Of a stretch of DNA of 64,000 nt, positions 1-11,094 are shown in pieces. Source of the DNA: Rhizophagus irregularis (taxonomy: Eukaryota; Glomeromycota; Glomeromycetes; Glomerales; Glomeraceae); contig NC_089460.1 of assembly GCF_026210795.1 (NCBI RefSeq), positions 1,302,001 through 1,366,000 on the forward strand, in the 5' to 3' direction. The notes under the pieces were generated by a model. That model searched no databases. It saw only the letters and a list, made by a program, of their open reading frames with translations, and was not told the origin of the DNA. The position numbers were made by a program, and so were the translations under genes. How positions within the stretch are numbered: position 1 is the first letter of the stretch; each line of letters begins with the position of its first letter.

Positions 1-750
1 TCCAAGTCCTGTGAAATCTTGTCTGGAGCTGGCAGATCATCACATTCGGGAGTAGTCCTCACACAATTCACCTCGAGCTTATTCTTGATCTTATGCATAG
101 TCACTGGGATGATATAATCCTTTCCATTAAGAGGGATCTTTAGCTCGTTAGTAGCCCAATTCACTGCGCACCTATATTTCTTTAAAAGTTGGTTAGAAAA
201 TATTAGCGTCGGCTTTTTATATCTCACGACAACAAAATCTTCATGAATGGTAAGTCCAGGGGCTAGAGTAATTGGTAGATTGCGTACGACACCAACAGAT
301 TTAACGGGAACAGTGGAGATGCCTTCAAGATCATGTATCTCAGATTTATCGATTTTATCTCCCACGCGTTCAACAATATTCTCCGTTATGATAGGGGGTT
401 CAGCTCCAGAGTCGAGAGTCATAGCCGGAATCTTTAAATGCCTGATTTTACACTTCACGGTCGCAACACTTGTCTTCGGCTCCTTCTTCTTGACGAAATT
501 TATTTCCATGGGATCATCCAAAGACTCCTCTTCCAGACTGGACTCATCTGAATCTTTTGAAGATAATGATACATCATTTTGGGATACTATCTTTGCCTCT
601 GTAGAAGCCACTATCTGTTTGGACGCAATGAGACCAGAATCTTGGAAAAAATGTGGGGGGAAGATTAGTTTAAGCTCACTATGAAGGACTTTACGAATAG
701 TCTCCTCTAGTGGTATTTCTCTCAGCTTGGCACTAGACATCTCTTTAGAG
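1..750 (-). mobile_element. Retroviral-type aspartic protease region (part of element A)
   Basis: Read on the minus strand, this part contains an aspartic protease signature, DSGAEPPIITENI, in a context typical of retropepsins. After it comes a linker like those that precede reverse transcriptase in Ty3-like pol genes, which runs off the left edge. Whether a reverse transcriptase follows cannot be seen. The protease would process the Gag-like products encoded upstream on the same strand. It is treated as a fossil part. The family call rests on the active-site motif and on the zinc knuckle just upstream. Confidence 0.6.
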
Positions 751-778
751 GATAATTTCTCAGATTCACTCCCCTTCT

Positions 779-1108
779 TCACTTTTTTTTTGTCTTGGCA
801 ATATTAACAGTAATATCGCCTCCAGAATCGGAAGAATCATCTGAACTTGAATCAGAATCAGAACTATCGCTAGATGAGCTATCGGAAGAAGAAGAAGAAT
901 CTGAATCTGGTTCTATAGCGAGATTAACCTTACTCTTTTTAGACTTCTTACTTTTCTTTTTCTTCTTTACAGAGCACTTACGAGAAGTGTGTCCAAATCT
1001 ACCGCACTTAGAACATTTCTTAACGGCACTTTTAACGGCGGATTTGATAGCATTTATTGTGGCACTATTTAGTGTCATCCCGGCTATACTATCAGTAATA
1101 TCATTCAC
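779..1108 (-). mobile_element. CCHC zinc-knuckle nucleocapsid-like region (part of element A)
   Basis: The minus-strand frame carries a classic CCHC zinc knuckle (CSKCGRFGHTSRKC), followed by a lysine-serine stretch and a long serine-aspartate tail. CCHC knuckles of this spacing bind nucleic acid in retroelement Gag proteins. The plus-strand frame over the same bases is an acidic shadow and is not a gene. The part lies between the Gag-like capsid region and the protease, the order expected of a Ty3-like Gag-Pol unit. Confidence 0.6.
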
Positions 1109-1167
1109 AGGGTCATAATTATAATCATTTTCAGGTTGCTTATTTGATTTTGTCTTTAGTAGCTCAC

Positions 1168-3214
1168 TTAAAAATCGTCTAATAATAAGGTCTTCCCCTC
1201 TCTTATTGGCCGATTTTTTACTATTATCGAAGTCTTAGTCGCTTGAGGCATAGTCTCCTGCAATGATTTAATAGAAGATTGTAAATCGGTGTTTTGTTGA
1301 GCTGTTTGAGGCTGTGAGGAAGCCATTGTAGTTTTTATCAAGTCCTCGATTTCATTTTTAGTCATCCCACCCCCTGATCTGTTAGTATCTGCATATGGAT
1401 TGGCTGTCGGAAAAATAGGAAGAGAAGATGGTGCACTCTTTTGAGATAATGTAAATTTTTCTGCTTCGGCCAGAGCTTTGTAATATTATCCTGTGTATCA
1501 TAAAATTTAGCCATCATTCGAATATTATATTGGTTCATAGGATTTAAGCCACGAATAAATTGCTCCCCTTTTGCTGTTCTGGAGTCATTTCAGCCAATTT
1601 ACCAACCTTTTTGGTTCGGGCAGAAAACTGCTCAACTGACATATCACCTTGCATGAGCTGACCGAAAACTGCCGTCTGTTTTAAGTGTTCAACTGTCGTA
1701 TAGGCAGTTCTAAATAAGTAAAGAAGTTGACCAAGTTTGATGCCAGGAGCAATTGTAACAACAGGTAAATTACCACCAGCATTAGGTGCCACTGGTGCAT
1801 TATCTACAGGTTCGCCACCAGCTATGGACCAGTCTTCATCCCAAGTACCATTTGGAATAATATCAGCACCAGTTGCAATACCTGCACCAATTCTACCAAT
1901 TTCTGCGGCCGCCTTACCTTGAAATTCTCCAGCAGTATTCAAAGCTCCAATTTGTCCACCACCATTTCCGGCAGCCAAACCTCTAACTGCAGTTAAAGTA
2001 GCTACTCCCAATTTGTCCGAGAGATTATTACATCTCCAATTTTACCCTTAACACGAGTATTGTACCAATTCAATGCATCGCCTGCAAGGCATGATACTAC
2101 TAATCCAAATGCCTCTTCTTCTTAGGAGCCTGACCTGCACCAGGTGCAACATTTATCCGACTAGCTATTATATATCTTTGCATGTCTCTAAGCCAATTTT
2201 CTGGATCTTCGCCAGGACGTCCATAAAATATTGGGGGTCCATATCCAACCATTCCTATCTGTTGTATATTAAGTGGATTATTCTGAAGCGCCAAAATTTG
2301 TCCTTGCAAATTTAAATTATTCTGGCGTTCTGCTTGGGTCTTATTTTTCCATTTCTCATATCGCTCATATAACCTGTCTTGATTAAATTCTAACAGACCT
2401 ATATCCCCTCTACTTAGCTGTAAGTGGTGGGCATTTCGCTGATACAATAATTGTAAGGCAAATTTTTCTTGTATCAGTACACCTATACGGGTTTGCTTTC
2501 TTGCTATATTAGCTATCATTCTATTTACCTGGTTTTGAGCATTGGTCCGCAACTGATGGAGATCACCAATAACATTAGCCATCTCACCTTCAGCAAGATC
2601 TCTTCGCGTAATAGCAAGATCTCGCTCCGCATCATAGCGCCTTCTTTCTTTCCTCGGACTAAATCCTGATGCAAATTATTTTTTTTTTGACGTATCTGCC
2701 TTGTCGCCCTTTTTATTTGGTCTATTAGAATATCTCTGGTCATTGTCCTATTATTTAGATAACCATCTATAGCATTTGCTAGCTCTGTGATTGTGGCCAT
2801 ATTATCATCAGAATTATACAAGTCCGGAGAATTACCTCTTTCCGGTGAATTTTTTCGTGATGAGATAGTCCTGATCCGGCATTGCAATTTCTTTACCTGC
2901 TCCTCGGAATCTACTAACAGACTCTCTATACTAGAAATATGTTTTTCATTATCACGAATATCCTTCTTAGCTTGATATAGTTGCTTTTTTAGGCTGGAGA
3001 TTTCGGATTTTAGCTCTGCTATCTCCTCTTTCGAAGCATTCTCAAGACGTTCTATCTCACCGTTAAGAGTTTGGATTTCTTGTTCACAATGGACACATTC
3101 ACGTTCCAGCTCCCCTGATCTGCTTTTCATTTTGGCAGTTACTATCAACTTCTGCTTGCAATTCACTACGAAGATGGTAGTTCTCCTCCTCCAGCTCAGC
3201 TTTATATTCTTCAC
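1168..3214 (-). mobile_element. Gag-like capsid and coiled-coil region (part of element A)
   Basis: Minus-strand frames here encode a heptad-rich coiled coil near the 3214 end. A Gag-like segment follows with the phrase GRPGEDPENWLRDMQRY, close to the retrotransposon Gag motif with a conserved tryptophan, and then a helical segment with QGDMSVEQFSARTKKVG. A closely similar coiled-coil and Gag-like run recurs at 35.4-36.6 kb in the other orientation. It is a fossil structural module. The assignment to the Gag superfamily rests on motif style and on the neighbouring zinc knuckle and protease. Confidence 0.5.
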
Positions 3215-3285
3215 ATGTTCTTCTCTGCCTTAGATGGGGGCCTCCGAAATGCCATTCTTTTTTGTGATTATAAAAGAGAATCAGA

Positions 3286-4872
3286 ATGAGCCAACCACAA
3301 ATCTTGATAGACCCTATTGAGGCTCAGAGAATTGAAAAAAATATCATATTGCGTGGAATATATTATCGCCCAACTGGCTATTATTCTAATCCCAAATCGT
3401 TAAGAGATGTATGTAAAAAAGAGGAGCACCAATTCCGCCTAAGTGAATGTAAAGATTTTTTAGAAAATCAAGAGTCATACCAAATTAATAAAACCTCTCC
3501 AAAATACATCCCTAGAGTCAGCTATGGGCGAATAACACGTCCCAATTGCGTACATCAGTGCGATATACTATTTCTCACACATGATCGTTATAGAGGTAAA
3601 AAATATAAAGCAGTGCTTAATATAATAGACTGTGCCTCCAGATACAAAGCTTCAGTTCCACTTAGATCGAAGAAAAGTTCTGAGGTTGCTAAAGCATTTA
3701 GGAAAATATATGATGACCCTAGTAATCCTCTTACCTATCCTAAATTACTTCAAACAGATAATGGGCGAGAATGGATGGGCGAGACTTCCCGACTAATGCA
3801 AGAGCACAATGTTATAATTCGAGTGATTGGCCCATATAGTCATAGAGGACTTGCTTTTGTGGAGCGTTTTAACCAAACACTCTCAAAAATTCTATACAAA
3901 ATCCAGTATGCTATTGAATCAATAACTTCCGATCCTCAATTAATAAGAGCATGGGTTAGATATATACCAGTAGTTATTGATTATCTAAATAATTATCCCA
4001 CGCGCCTTATTCGAGAACCAGGATCAGAAAAGTGGGGACTCGAGCCAGTGAAAGCCATTGTATTAGATCGAGTAGAATCTAAACCATCTACAAAATATAA
4101 GCGCCCGGTTGGAAAAGATGAAATAGCATTAAAGAAAGGTGATTCTATTCGCTACCTACTTGCCAATGCAGAATGGGAAGGGGGTATGGAGAATCAGAAA
4201 AGAGCAACTGACCCTATATGGTCGCCTTCTATTCATAAAATTCAAAAAGTTGTTGTTATAAAGAATGAGCCAGTTTTATATTATCTCGATGGTGAATTTG
4301 CACCATCTCGCGGGTTTGTGCGAGAAGAACTTATGTTAATAGCTGATCCAGAAAGGGTTGGTCGTCCGCCTCAAAGCATATTGTCTGTACATATTGCATA
4401 TGCTTCCCCTACTAATAGTGAACTAGATCAAGCGAAGAATTATGCTAAGAAGCGCAATAGTCAATATCTAGGAAAGACCGGACGAACAAATGGCCATAGC
4501 ATATATCTTTGGTCTTGTAAGAATGGTGCGCATCAGTGGGAGTATCCATTAAAATATATTATGAAAAAATTTGAATGGTGTCCTCTTTGCCATCATACTA
4601 CCGAAAGAACTGTACGATATATTTTTGAGGATTTGTTAAGCAAGAAATTTCCACCATGTAGGGGTAAGTTCTTAGATGGACTACACTTGGATGGATATAA
4701 TGAGGAATTGCGTCTTGCATTTGAATTCCAGGGTCCTCAACACTATCATCACAATAATTTCTATCACCGGGGGAATGAAAATCTAAAATCACAAAATATG
4801 CGCGATCAAAAGAAGCGGGATATATGCGAAGGACCAAGATATATGCCTTATCGAAGTGCCATACACATGTGA
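3286..4872 (+). CDS. Polinton-type integrase fused to zinc-ribbon/nuclease-like tail (part of element A)
   Basis: A single long frame of 528 residues starting at ATG. Residues about 80-200 form a retroviral-type integrase core with the DDE triad visible as D93 (QCDILFL), D158 (LQTDNGREW) and E193 ([10 protein letters not shown]). The C-terminal quarter has a CxnHxnCxxC zinc-ribbon-like stretch (near residues 406-438), then [20 protein letters not shown], which resembles the PD-(D/E)XK nuclease core of Vsr-like endonucleases. The integrase would insert the element's DNA; the role of the tail is unknown. The ORF diverges from the Gag block with about 70 bp between them and is followed by the ATPase region. 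The frame looks whole. Confidence 0.72.
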   Translation: MSQPQILIDPIEAQRIEKNIILRGIYYRPTGYYSNPKSLRDVCKKEEHQFRLSECKDFLENQESYQINKTSPKYIPRVSYGRITRPNCVHQCDILFLTHDRYRGKKYKAVLNIIDCASRYKASVPLRSKKSSEVAKAFRKIYDDPSNPLTYPKLLQTDNGREWMGETSRLMQEHNVIIRVIGPYSHRGLAFVERFNQTLSKILYKIQYAIESITSDPQLIRAWVRYIPVVIDYLNNYPTRLIREPGSEKWGLEPVKAIVLDRVESKPSTKYKRPVGKDEIALKKGDSIRYLLANAEWEGGMENQKRATDPIWSPSIHKIQKVVVIKNEPVLYYLDGEFAPSRGFVREELMLIADPERVGRPPQSILSVHIAYASPTNSELDQAKNYAKKRNSQYLGKTGRTNGHSIYLWSCKNGAHQWEYPLKYIMKKFEWCPLCHHTTERTVRYIFEDLLSKKFPPCRGKFLDGLHLDGYNEELRLAFEFQGPQHYHHNNFYHRGNENLKSQNMRDQKKRDICEGPRYMPYRSAIHM

Positions 4873-4983
4873 TCTTTTGCCTTTCATTAAGCATACACTG
4901 ATCGAGAAAGGATTCTTGGATAAAGCGAAGGAATAGGTCCATCCCAGAAATTTTTTGGGCTAAGAAATTCATTTTGGCATAAT

Positions 4984-6017
4984 ATGCAATACTGTATGGA
5001 ATTCTTTGTGTATAACGTTGACGAGATCTCCAGAAAATCTTTGGATCGAATGAAGGGTAATAAATATAGTCCAGATTGGCCTTTTCGCCTTTTAGTGACT
5101 GGAGGCTCACATAGTGGAAAAACTAATATGGTTATAAACCTTATTCTTGGTAACAAACTTCAGCGCATGTTTAAAGGCAAGAAGGGGAATAGATATATTA
5201 AAAATGATCACCTCCACTGGTAAAAAAATGGTCTATCCTACACATATCCTACACATATCTTACATATATCGGGTACTCAAAATGTAGAAAATCATACACA
5301 AATAATACACATATCATACACATATCGATACTTATATATATAAGTATACCTATCAGTACTGATATATATATGATATATATATTAGTACCCGATACGTGTA
5401 TGATATGTGTATTATTCCGTGTACGATTTTCTACATTTTAAGTACTCAATATGTGTAAGATATGTGTAGGATAAATCATTTTTTTACCAGTGCTCGTATT
5501 AGTTGGAAAACATGCTGAGCCTAAATGGGAGCTGGTTAAAAATGCTTTCCATATTTTTGCAAATAGCCCTGACCCATATCGGGAGAATATCTCATTTCAA
5601 ACAATAAAGGCCGAAAAAATTCCAGATATAAGCAAATTCTCCCCAAAAGGAAGCACTGTTATTGTTTTTGAAGATCTCTGCGCTGAATCAAAAAAAATAC
5701 AAGAACGTATCGTCCCTTACTTTATTAGCGGTCGGCATCAAAACATCTCACCAATATATGTAACTCAGAAATATCAAGCTGTACCAAAGATAATTCGTGA
5801 AAGTATCTCACATCTAGTCATGTTCCGAGGGAGTCGATCTAGAGAAGACATATGTAGGGTTGTACGTCAATATACGGATGATCCGAAAAAGGCATCCAAG
5901 ATTATTGACAAGCATTTGCGAAATCAGAATTTTATAGTTTTTGATTTTACTAAGGCGATAGAAGATCCATTAGCGATTAGACTAGGTTGGGATACTCCTT
6001 TGAAGCTGGACGAGTAG
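4984..6017 (+). mobile_element. A32-like (FtsK/HerA) genome-packaging ATPase region (part of element A)
   Basis: The region begins with [18 protein letters not shown], a Walker A loop typical of the poxvirus A32/Polinton packaging ATPases. The second half holds a Walker B-like stretch ([13 protein letters not shown]) followed by the sensor-like segment PIYVTQKY. Such ATPases pump DNA into capsids, so their presence implies a virion-forming ancestor. The region is interrupted by a MITE at 5215-5492, so this copy is treated as a fossil. A similar ATPase-like fragment is at 39.4-40.0 kb. Confidence 0.65.
5215..5492. mobile_element. CACTA-like MITE nested in the ATPase region
   Basis: A 278-bp non-coding foldback has perfect 16-bp terminal inverted repeats, CACTGGTAAAAAAATG. 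It is flanked by a 3-bp duplication, CTC (5212-5214 and 5493-5495). CACT-starting termini with a 3-bp target duplication are the signature of the CACTA/EnSpm superfamily. The interior is a longer imperfect palindrome rich in CACATATC/GATATGTG repeats, so the whole unit can fold into a hairpin. No transposase is encoded, so it depended on an autonomous relative. The insertion is later than the arrival of the virus-like element. Confidence 0.8.
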
Positions 6018-6596
6018 AATCTGACTTCATGGATGCCAGCTCTTTTTCCGCCTCCTGCACCTGCATTTTCAGATCTTCAATCTCATAGCGCATTTTCTTA
6101 TTTGCATTAACCCGCTCATTATACTTTAGATTTACATCTCGCATGAACTTCTCGAAAGTTCTTTTATTATAATCGAGCAGGTGCTGGGATAGTACTTTAA
6201 GCTCATTCATAACCCGGCGATTATTCTCTTCCTCGTGATCATACTTTAGCGCCTCCGGCCAAGTGATATTATCAGTTTGAGTATCATTATCTGAGACAAA
6301 TATAAATGGTATTTTTTGAACGATGTCGGGCACTCTGGCCAACTTTGGGTTCGTCTCTGGTGCATTAATCTTTTCTGATATCTAATAGCTTCATGTTTTA
6401 AAAACGACTCTACAATTGGATTAATTTCACTGGCCTCTTTCTCAGATAATGGGTTACGCTTCCGTGATGTGAGACGAATCCATGCCTCATTTATTATGGA
6501 AGCTGGTAACTTAGCTAGCAATTCAGAATATGCTTGGTTAAATGCCATTATATATTTATACATGGCGCAAAAAAATGGAATTCCATGAAATTTCAA
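5977..6596 (-). mobile_element. Coiled-coil ORF region of element A
   Basis: Two minus-strand frames encode helical, charged sequence, one with the heptad-rich run MQVQEAEKELASMKSDS. A very similar stretch is found at 35.05-35.25 kb, which shows that it belongs to the element and not to a host gene. It converges tail-to-tail with the ATPase region and overlaps its end by a few tens of bases. Function unknown; a structural or scaffold role would be a guess. Confidence 0.45.
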
Positions 6597-6971
6597 AAAA
6601 ATAGACCACCAGGGTTAGTTTTATTATAATACAAATAATACATTTATGGCCTTTTTATAAATAAGAAGAGACACGCTAGATGGATCAAAAATTTATGTCA
6701 CACATGCCTAGGCCATAAGGTGTGGACAATATATTATTTTATTAAGGCAATATTCGAGATCTGGGTTAAGGACTAATCTAGAAAATTTGGCAGGTGATAC
6801 ATTTCATCTATAGCACCTTCGACCAATTTTACTAGGCGATCATGTATGTAGATTATTTAGCATAAAAAATAAAGAATAAGTTATACATTGCACCTTTGGC
6901 TAAATAATATTAATTTTCAGTTAAAAGCAATAGTCTATAATTAAGATATTTCTCAGAATCAGTCAAGTCAG
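6597..6971. other. Non-coding A+T-rich interval
   Basis: About 375 bases between the element A ORFs and the next minus-strand ORF. No open frame, repeat or RNA gene is evident. It probably holds the 3' flank of the 6972-7799 ORF. Confidence 0.5.
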
Positions 6972-7799
6972 TTAGACAATTGTGATTAGTGTTCCATCCT
7001 TCAATCTCAACGCAGTGCCTTTTGGCTGTTTTGCATACCGAGACGAGATAAATATTTCGCCTGTATCACTTTTGCAATTCGATGACTGATAAGAAGTTGG
7101 TGGAATCATTTCTTGGTTACCAGAGGTAACAGAAATACAAGCTGGCTCAAAATTTGGAGCACTAGGCATAGTATTTTCTGCTATAGTTGCTTTAGCCTGC
7201 GCATAAGCTTCATAGAGAATTGTACGAGTATCATAATCATGTGATATCGATGCCAATTTATCCTTTTCTGAGTGTGAGGTAGATTGGGAGAAAAGCTCTA
7301 GACGAAGACGATTAATTTTAGCCTCTTCTTGTAATATATATTGTTTATATACCCAAATAGTAGATTCTCTTTCATCAATAGATTGGAGAATTTCTTTTCT
7401 TCTTGCATGTTCATTTGAAATAATATCTCCATTAATACATCTCTTAAGATGGTTATCTTGATAGCAAGTTTCTAAACAAGGAGTTTTAGATATGAAAACT
7501 AAGGAGTCACATACACTGCAATATATATAATCGGATTCATGACCATAAACTCTATCACTGCTTTTAATATGTTTTCCAATCATTGTAATGTATCCATTCT
7601 TAGAAAAGATTCTTGGATTCTCTTCTAGTATTTTTCTAAATGGAATACGAATGCGAGAGCACCACATTTCTGGTGTTTCATAATCATATCGATCACGTAA
7701 AAGACCTAATTCTCCAGATATTCTTTGATATTCTTTAAAGTTTACATTACCAAGTCTAACTGAACTAAGCTTATAATAGGCACTACTATCTAAATCCAT
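6972..7799 (-). CDS. Hypothetical protein with a possible Cys-His zinc site
   Basis: A 275-residue frame with an ATG start at 7799. Around residues 90-120 it has YIYCSVCDSLVF, then two more cysteines and a histidine before CING, suggesting a zinc-binding site. A charged helical segment with coiled-coil character follows (residues about 130-190), and the C-terminus ends KGTALRLKDGTLITIV. I do not recognise the family. It lies next to virus-like element A, and its codon use resembles that of the element's ORFs, so it may be one of the element's accessory genes. It could instead be a single-exon lineage-specific host gene. The frame is intact. Confidence 0.5.
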   Translation of the reverse strand: MDLDSSAYYKLSSVRLGNVNFKEYQRISGELGLLRDRYDYETPEMWCSRIRIPFRKILEENPRIFSKNGYITMIGKHIKSSDRVYGHESDYIYCSVCDSLVFISKTPCLETCYQDNHLKRCINGDIISNEHARRKEILQSIDERESTIWVYKQYILQEEAKINRLRLELFSQSTSHSEKDKLASISHDYDTRTILYEAYAQAKATIAENTMPSAPNFEPACISVTSGNQEMIPPTSYQSSNCKSDTGEIFISSRYAKQPKGTALRLKDGTLITIV

Positions 7800-8303
7800 A
7801 TTAGTGTTTTAATAGATTATAACAGATTATAACGATTTTATAATGTTTTAGCGATTTTAGCTGATTTAGCAATATTATACTCTAATAAATATCAGATTCA
7901 AATTTATCTGAATTTGGTTAAGCAGTTTTAATGATATATAGAGGTTTTATTGATTTGTAGCCAATTTAGAGAGGACTACATACTAGTAAATACAATTCAT
8001 TTTATTCGATTGGGATCCTAAGCTAATTTTATATTTACATGCGCCTTCGGCTAAATCAGTTTAGTATATCGTATCACAGGTATCTCAAAATCACGAGATG
8101 ATCGGCCTTTTTTTTTCTGGAATTATACATTTAATTTTCGGGACACGTATTAAATAAACACTAGGGCTGATGTGAGTGGATAAAGAATACTTTATTAATT
8201 TTACTTTATTATTTTTTTTTATTGATAAGCATACACATAAACCAATGAGTTATTGTACATGACTGATAAAAAATAAAATCAGAATTTTTTTTAGTGGCTT
8301 TAT
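7800..8303. other. Intergenic A+T-rich interval
   Basis: No convincing gene. It lies between the start of the 6972-7799 ORF and the stop codon of the multi-exon gene that follows, so it holds the promoter of the first and the 3' flank of the second. Confidence 0.5.
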
Positions 8304-10728
8304 TTATGACTTTTTGCTTTTGGGAGTCCACCAAGGTTTACGAATTTGCTTTGATTTAAAATGAGCAGTGGGTTTGGAAGTATCAAGATCATCAAAAATA
8401 TCGTCAAATGCGTGATGCATAGTTTCTAGATTTATTATTATTTCGCATGTTTTATTATACATTTCCTACAAATGTGTTAAAATAGATTAGTGATGCGATT
8501 TTTCTGATGATAAACAAATGGAATAATTACCAATACTGATTTGATAACATTCATAGACATTTTGAGTTTTTTAATACTTTGTAGGTTCGTAGGAAGCTCA
8601 AATTTGGGTCCCGGAAAAACGAGATAAAATCCTTCTACTAAATTCTCAACCAACATTTGCCCGCTTGTGCCGGAAAACTGCAGGAAAGGCACTTGAATGG
8701 CCTTAGCCTGTTCATCGTTGAGTTGATATTCTAATAATCCATTTAAAATGGATTGATTAATACGTGCTGAACGACAGCGGTCACTGATGGCTTTAGATGC
8801 TGTGGTGTAGGCCGAAAATTCCCATTCCCCAACATCAATTCCCGACATTGACAAAAAACGCACGTCACATTTACGTCCCTTAAGATGATCTACACTCCTG
8901 CTTAGCGAACAAAATGATTCGCCCCTAAATAATAAAATTATAACATGTAAAAATAGCCATGTTATTCAGAATGAAGCAATCGATCATTTATACTAACCAT
9001 TTTGAATATATTTGATAATTCTTGTTTAATCCTTCCACAATGTACGCACAGGTTTTTAAAATAACATCAATCTCCGTATGTGTATTCTTCGCATTGTAAT
9101 CCAAGATGTCAGCTTGGTCTTTGCTTTTATAAATGCTGTATAAATTAATAAAAGAGTTGGAATCACAAAGAAATAAAGAAATAGAAAAAATTTTAGGCTA
9201 AAACAAATTCACTTACAAATCAGCATAAATTTTGGTGATTTTGTAGATGTAGCTACTTTTTTCAGAGCTAAGATGCTTTTCCGTACAGAGTTTATAAGCC
9301 TCGTCTATTTGCCCTTTAAGCACCATCTATAAAAATAATGAGTAATCTGAATAATATTAGTAATATGTATATATTGCACATAGAACACTAAAATAAATTC
9401 GAAGAAAACAAAACACACATCCTCAACTATTTTGACAAACGAACATTCTTCGTCGGGCATCTCGGAAACTTGTAACAAAGCTTCATAATCTTTCATTATG
9501 AAATCTCTATCCTCGATCGAGAACCATTTCCTCATTTGCGCAGATAAGTCGATTATCTGCGACGCTCCGTAGCGTAGTATGGCTTTCTCAACGGCCGATA
9601 GTCTCTTCTTTCTTTTAGTTGCTTTCGCGTTCGCGGACATGTTCTTAGCAACAATATCATTAAAATCTTTCCCCGAGGGTAAAGTCCAGGGTTTTTTATT
9701 GTCAAGGACGGAATCAAGAGCTTCTTCTGGAGCAGGTACATCTTCTTCATCGCTATTATAATCATGGGAGGAATAATCATCATCATCTTGGGAGAAATCG
9801 TCATTGTCATCTTCATCATCCGATGGTAACAGATTTAGGGGTGTCGCCTTCTCAAGTCTGGTACCATCAGGTAATGTGTCCCCCTAAATAAAATTAAATC
9901 AATTATCTTCTGTAAAAGGTACAACAAAAATTAAGTTATATACTGACCCTTTTTCCTGGTGACGTTTTCTTTTTTGGTGGCTGAAGCTGGAAACGAGTTT
10001 GTTTTGTTTGTTTTCGTTCTTCATCACCTGATACACCTTCATCATACGGACTATCCCTCTTCTCAGATATGTTAACCTATTAGGCATGAATAGTTATGTA
10101 AGAATACCTTTTAATAAATATATATAATCGAGCTAATATACTAACCACTTCAGCATTCTCTTCAATCTTCCTCTTTTTATTACTTCTTTGTTCTTGAATG
10201 TCCAATGTCTTGATAATAATAATAATAATAATAAAATGACTTCATTTATATTTGGAAAATAACAATAACAGGAAAATAAAAAAAATACCTCTCCTAATCG
10301 TGTTGTTGCTTTCTCTGCAATCAATACTTTTGCTATATGTACGTTTTTATGCACTTCCCGGTCGGTTTTCCTCTATAAAATGATAGGTCAATATTTGCAT
10401 GAATTTGTGTTATGAAAAAGACAGTTAACTTACTATATCAAATTCATGGTCCAATTGTTCAAAAAATTCGCCAATTTCTCTTCTTTCAAACGTGTCTTCG
10501 ATACTATCAAATATTTTTTTCGCCTTTCTCTTTACTCCATTCTTTACGATAGAGGAATCACTAACCTTTTTGAAAGTTTTTATAAGTGCATATAAAATAT
10601 CTTGTTTGCTGTCGGAAGTGAACATCAAATCGTCATTATCTTTGAGGCAATTAAGGCAGTTTAAAATGCTCCCAGTCGGCAGTTTCAGAACCATTTATGT
10701 ATTCTTCAATATAACGATCAAAATTCAT
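8304..10728 (-). CDS. Multi-exon lineage-type gene of unknown function
   Basis: At least eight short exons can be followed on the minus strand, each bounded by GT-AG introns of 60-100 bases. They include a C-terminal exon 8304-8465 ending TPKSKKS, a large exon 8531-8924 with GTSGQMLVENLVEGFYLVF, and an exon near 9000-9138 with CAYIVEGLNKNYQIYSKW. Upstream exons between 9216 and 10690 are rich in lysine and acidic residues and include KATKRKKRLSAVEKAILRYG. The start is uncertain: ATG at 10694 or at 10728. The protein has an acidic, low-complexity middle and a conserved-looking globular C-terminal half. I recognise no domain with a known activity. It resembles the expanded lineage-specific families of Glomeromycotina, which is an inference. 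Confidence 0.6.
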
Positions 10729-10832
10729 ATCTAGAAAGATTATCGTTAAACATGAAACACAAGGGATTAAATTTCGATTTCCTTGGATAATTGCAACGTA
10801 AACAGAATTTTTTTGTGCCACAACATAATATT

Positions 10833-11094
10833 CTGGAAAAGAGGCTCAGGCTGAGGCACTAAGAGCCGTTACGAGCATGTAACGAGTCATAGCGGTTTAC
10901 CCGTAGACTCTAATCCAAGCATCGACCAAAGGGCTGAACCATATGGACGTAGGACATTACATTGTTGGTATACTGGAAAAGAAGCTCAGGCTGAGGCACT
11001 AAGAGCCGTTACGAGCATGTAACGAGTCATAGCGGTTTACCCGTAGACTCTAATCCAAGCATCGGCCAAAGGGCTGAACCATATGGACGTAGGA
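10833..11094. repeat. Two direct 122-bp repeats with strong stem-loops
   Basis: Copies at 10833-10954 and 10973-11094 differ at only two positions over 122 bases and are separated by 18 bases (period 140). Each contains the perfect stem CGTTAC-GAGCAT-GTAACG, a CTCAG-G-CTGAG stem and the palindrome CCATATGG. The G+C content is well above the flanks. There is no coding frame. The unit could be a short dispersed element or a structured RNA gene. It does not match 5S rRNA or a tRNA that I recognise. Confidence 0.75.

Larger units (their letters stand above)
1..6596. mobile_element. Virus-like element A (Gag/protease plus integrase/ATPase), fossil
   Basis: This is a composite virus-like element cut by the left window edge. 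Parts: a minus-strand block with coiled-coil, Gag-like, zinc-knuckle and aspartic-protease regions (1-3214); a divergent plus-strand integrase-nuclease ORF (3286-4872); a plus-strand A32-type ATPase region (4984-6017) holding a MITE; and minus-strand coiled-coil ORFs (5977-6596). The integrase and ATPase pair is typical of Polinton/Maverick-like DNA elements, while Gag and protease are typical of Ty3-like retroelements. It is broken, with several breaks, but long open frames remain, so it is younger than its relative at 35-40 kb. No long terminal repeat or inverted terminus was seen inside the window. Confidence 0.7.

Noticed and set aside
795-1118. Plus-strand acidic frame opposite the zinc-knuckle region
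   Set aside because: It is the complement of the Ser/Asp- and Lys-rich codons of the minus-strand Gag-like region; no domain of its own.
10833-11094. CRISPR-like repeat pair, 5S rRNA or tRNA array
   Set aside because: Only two units of 122 bp with an 18-bp spacer; no match to 5S or to tRNA A/B boxes and anticodon stem.
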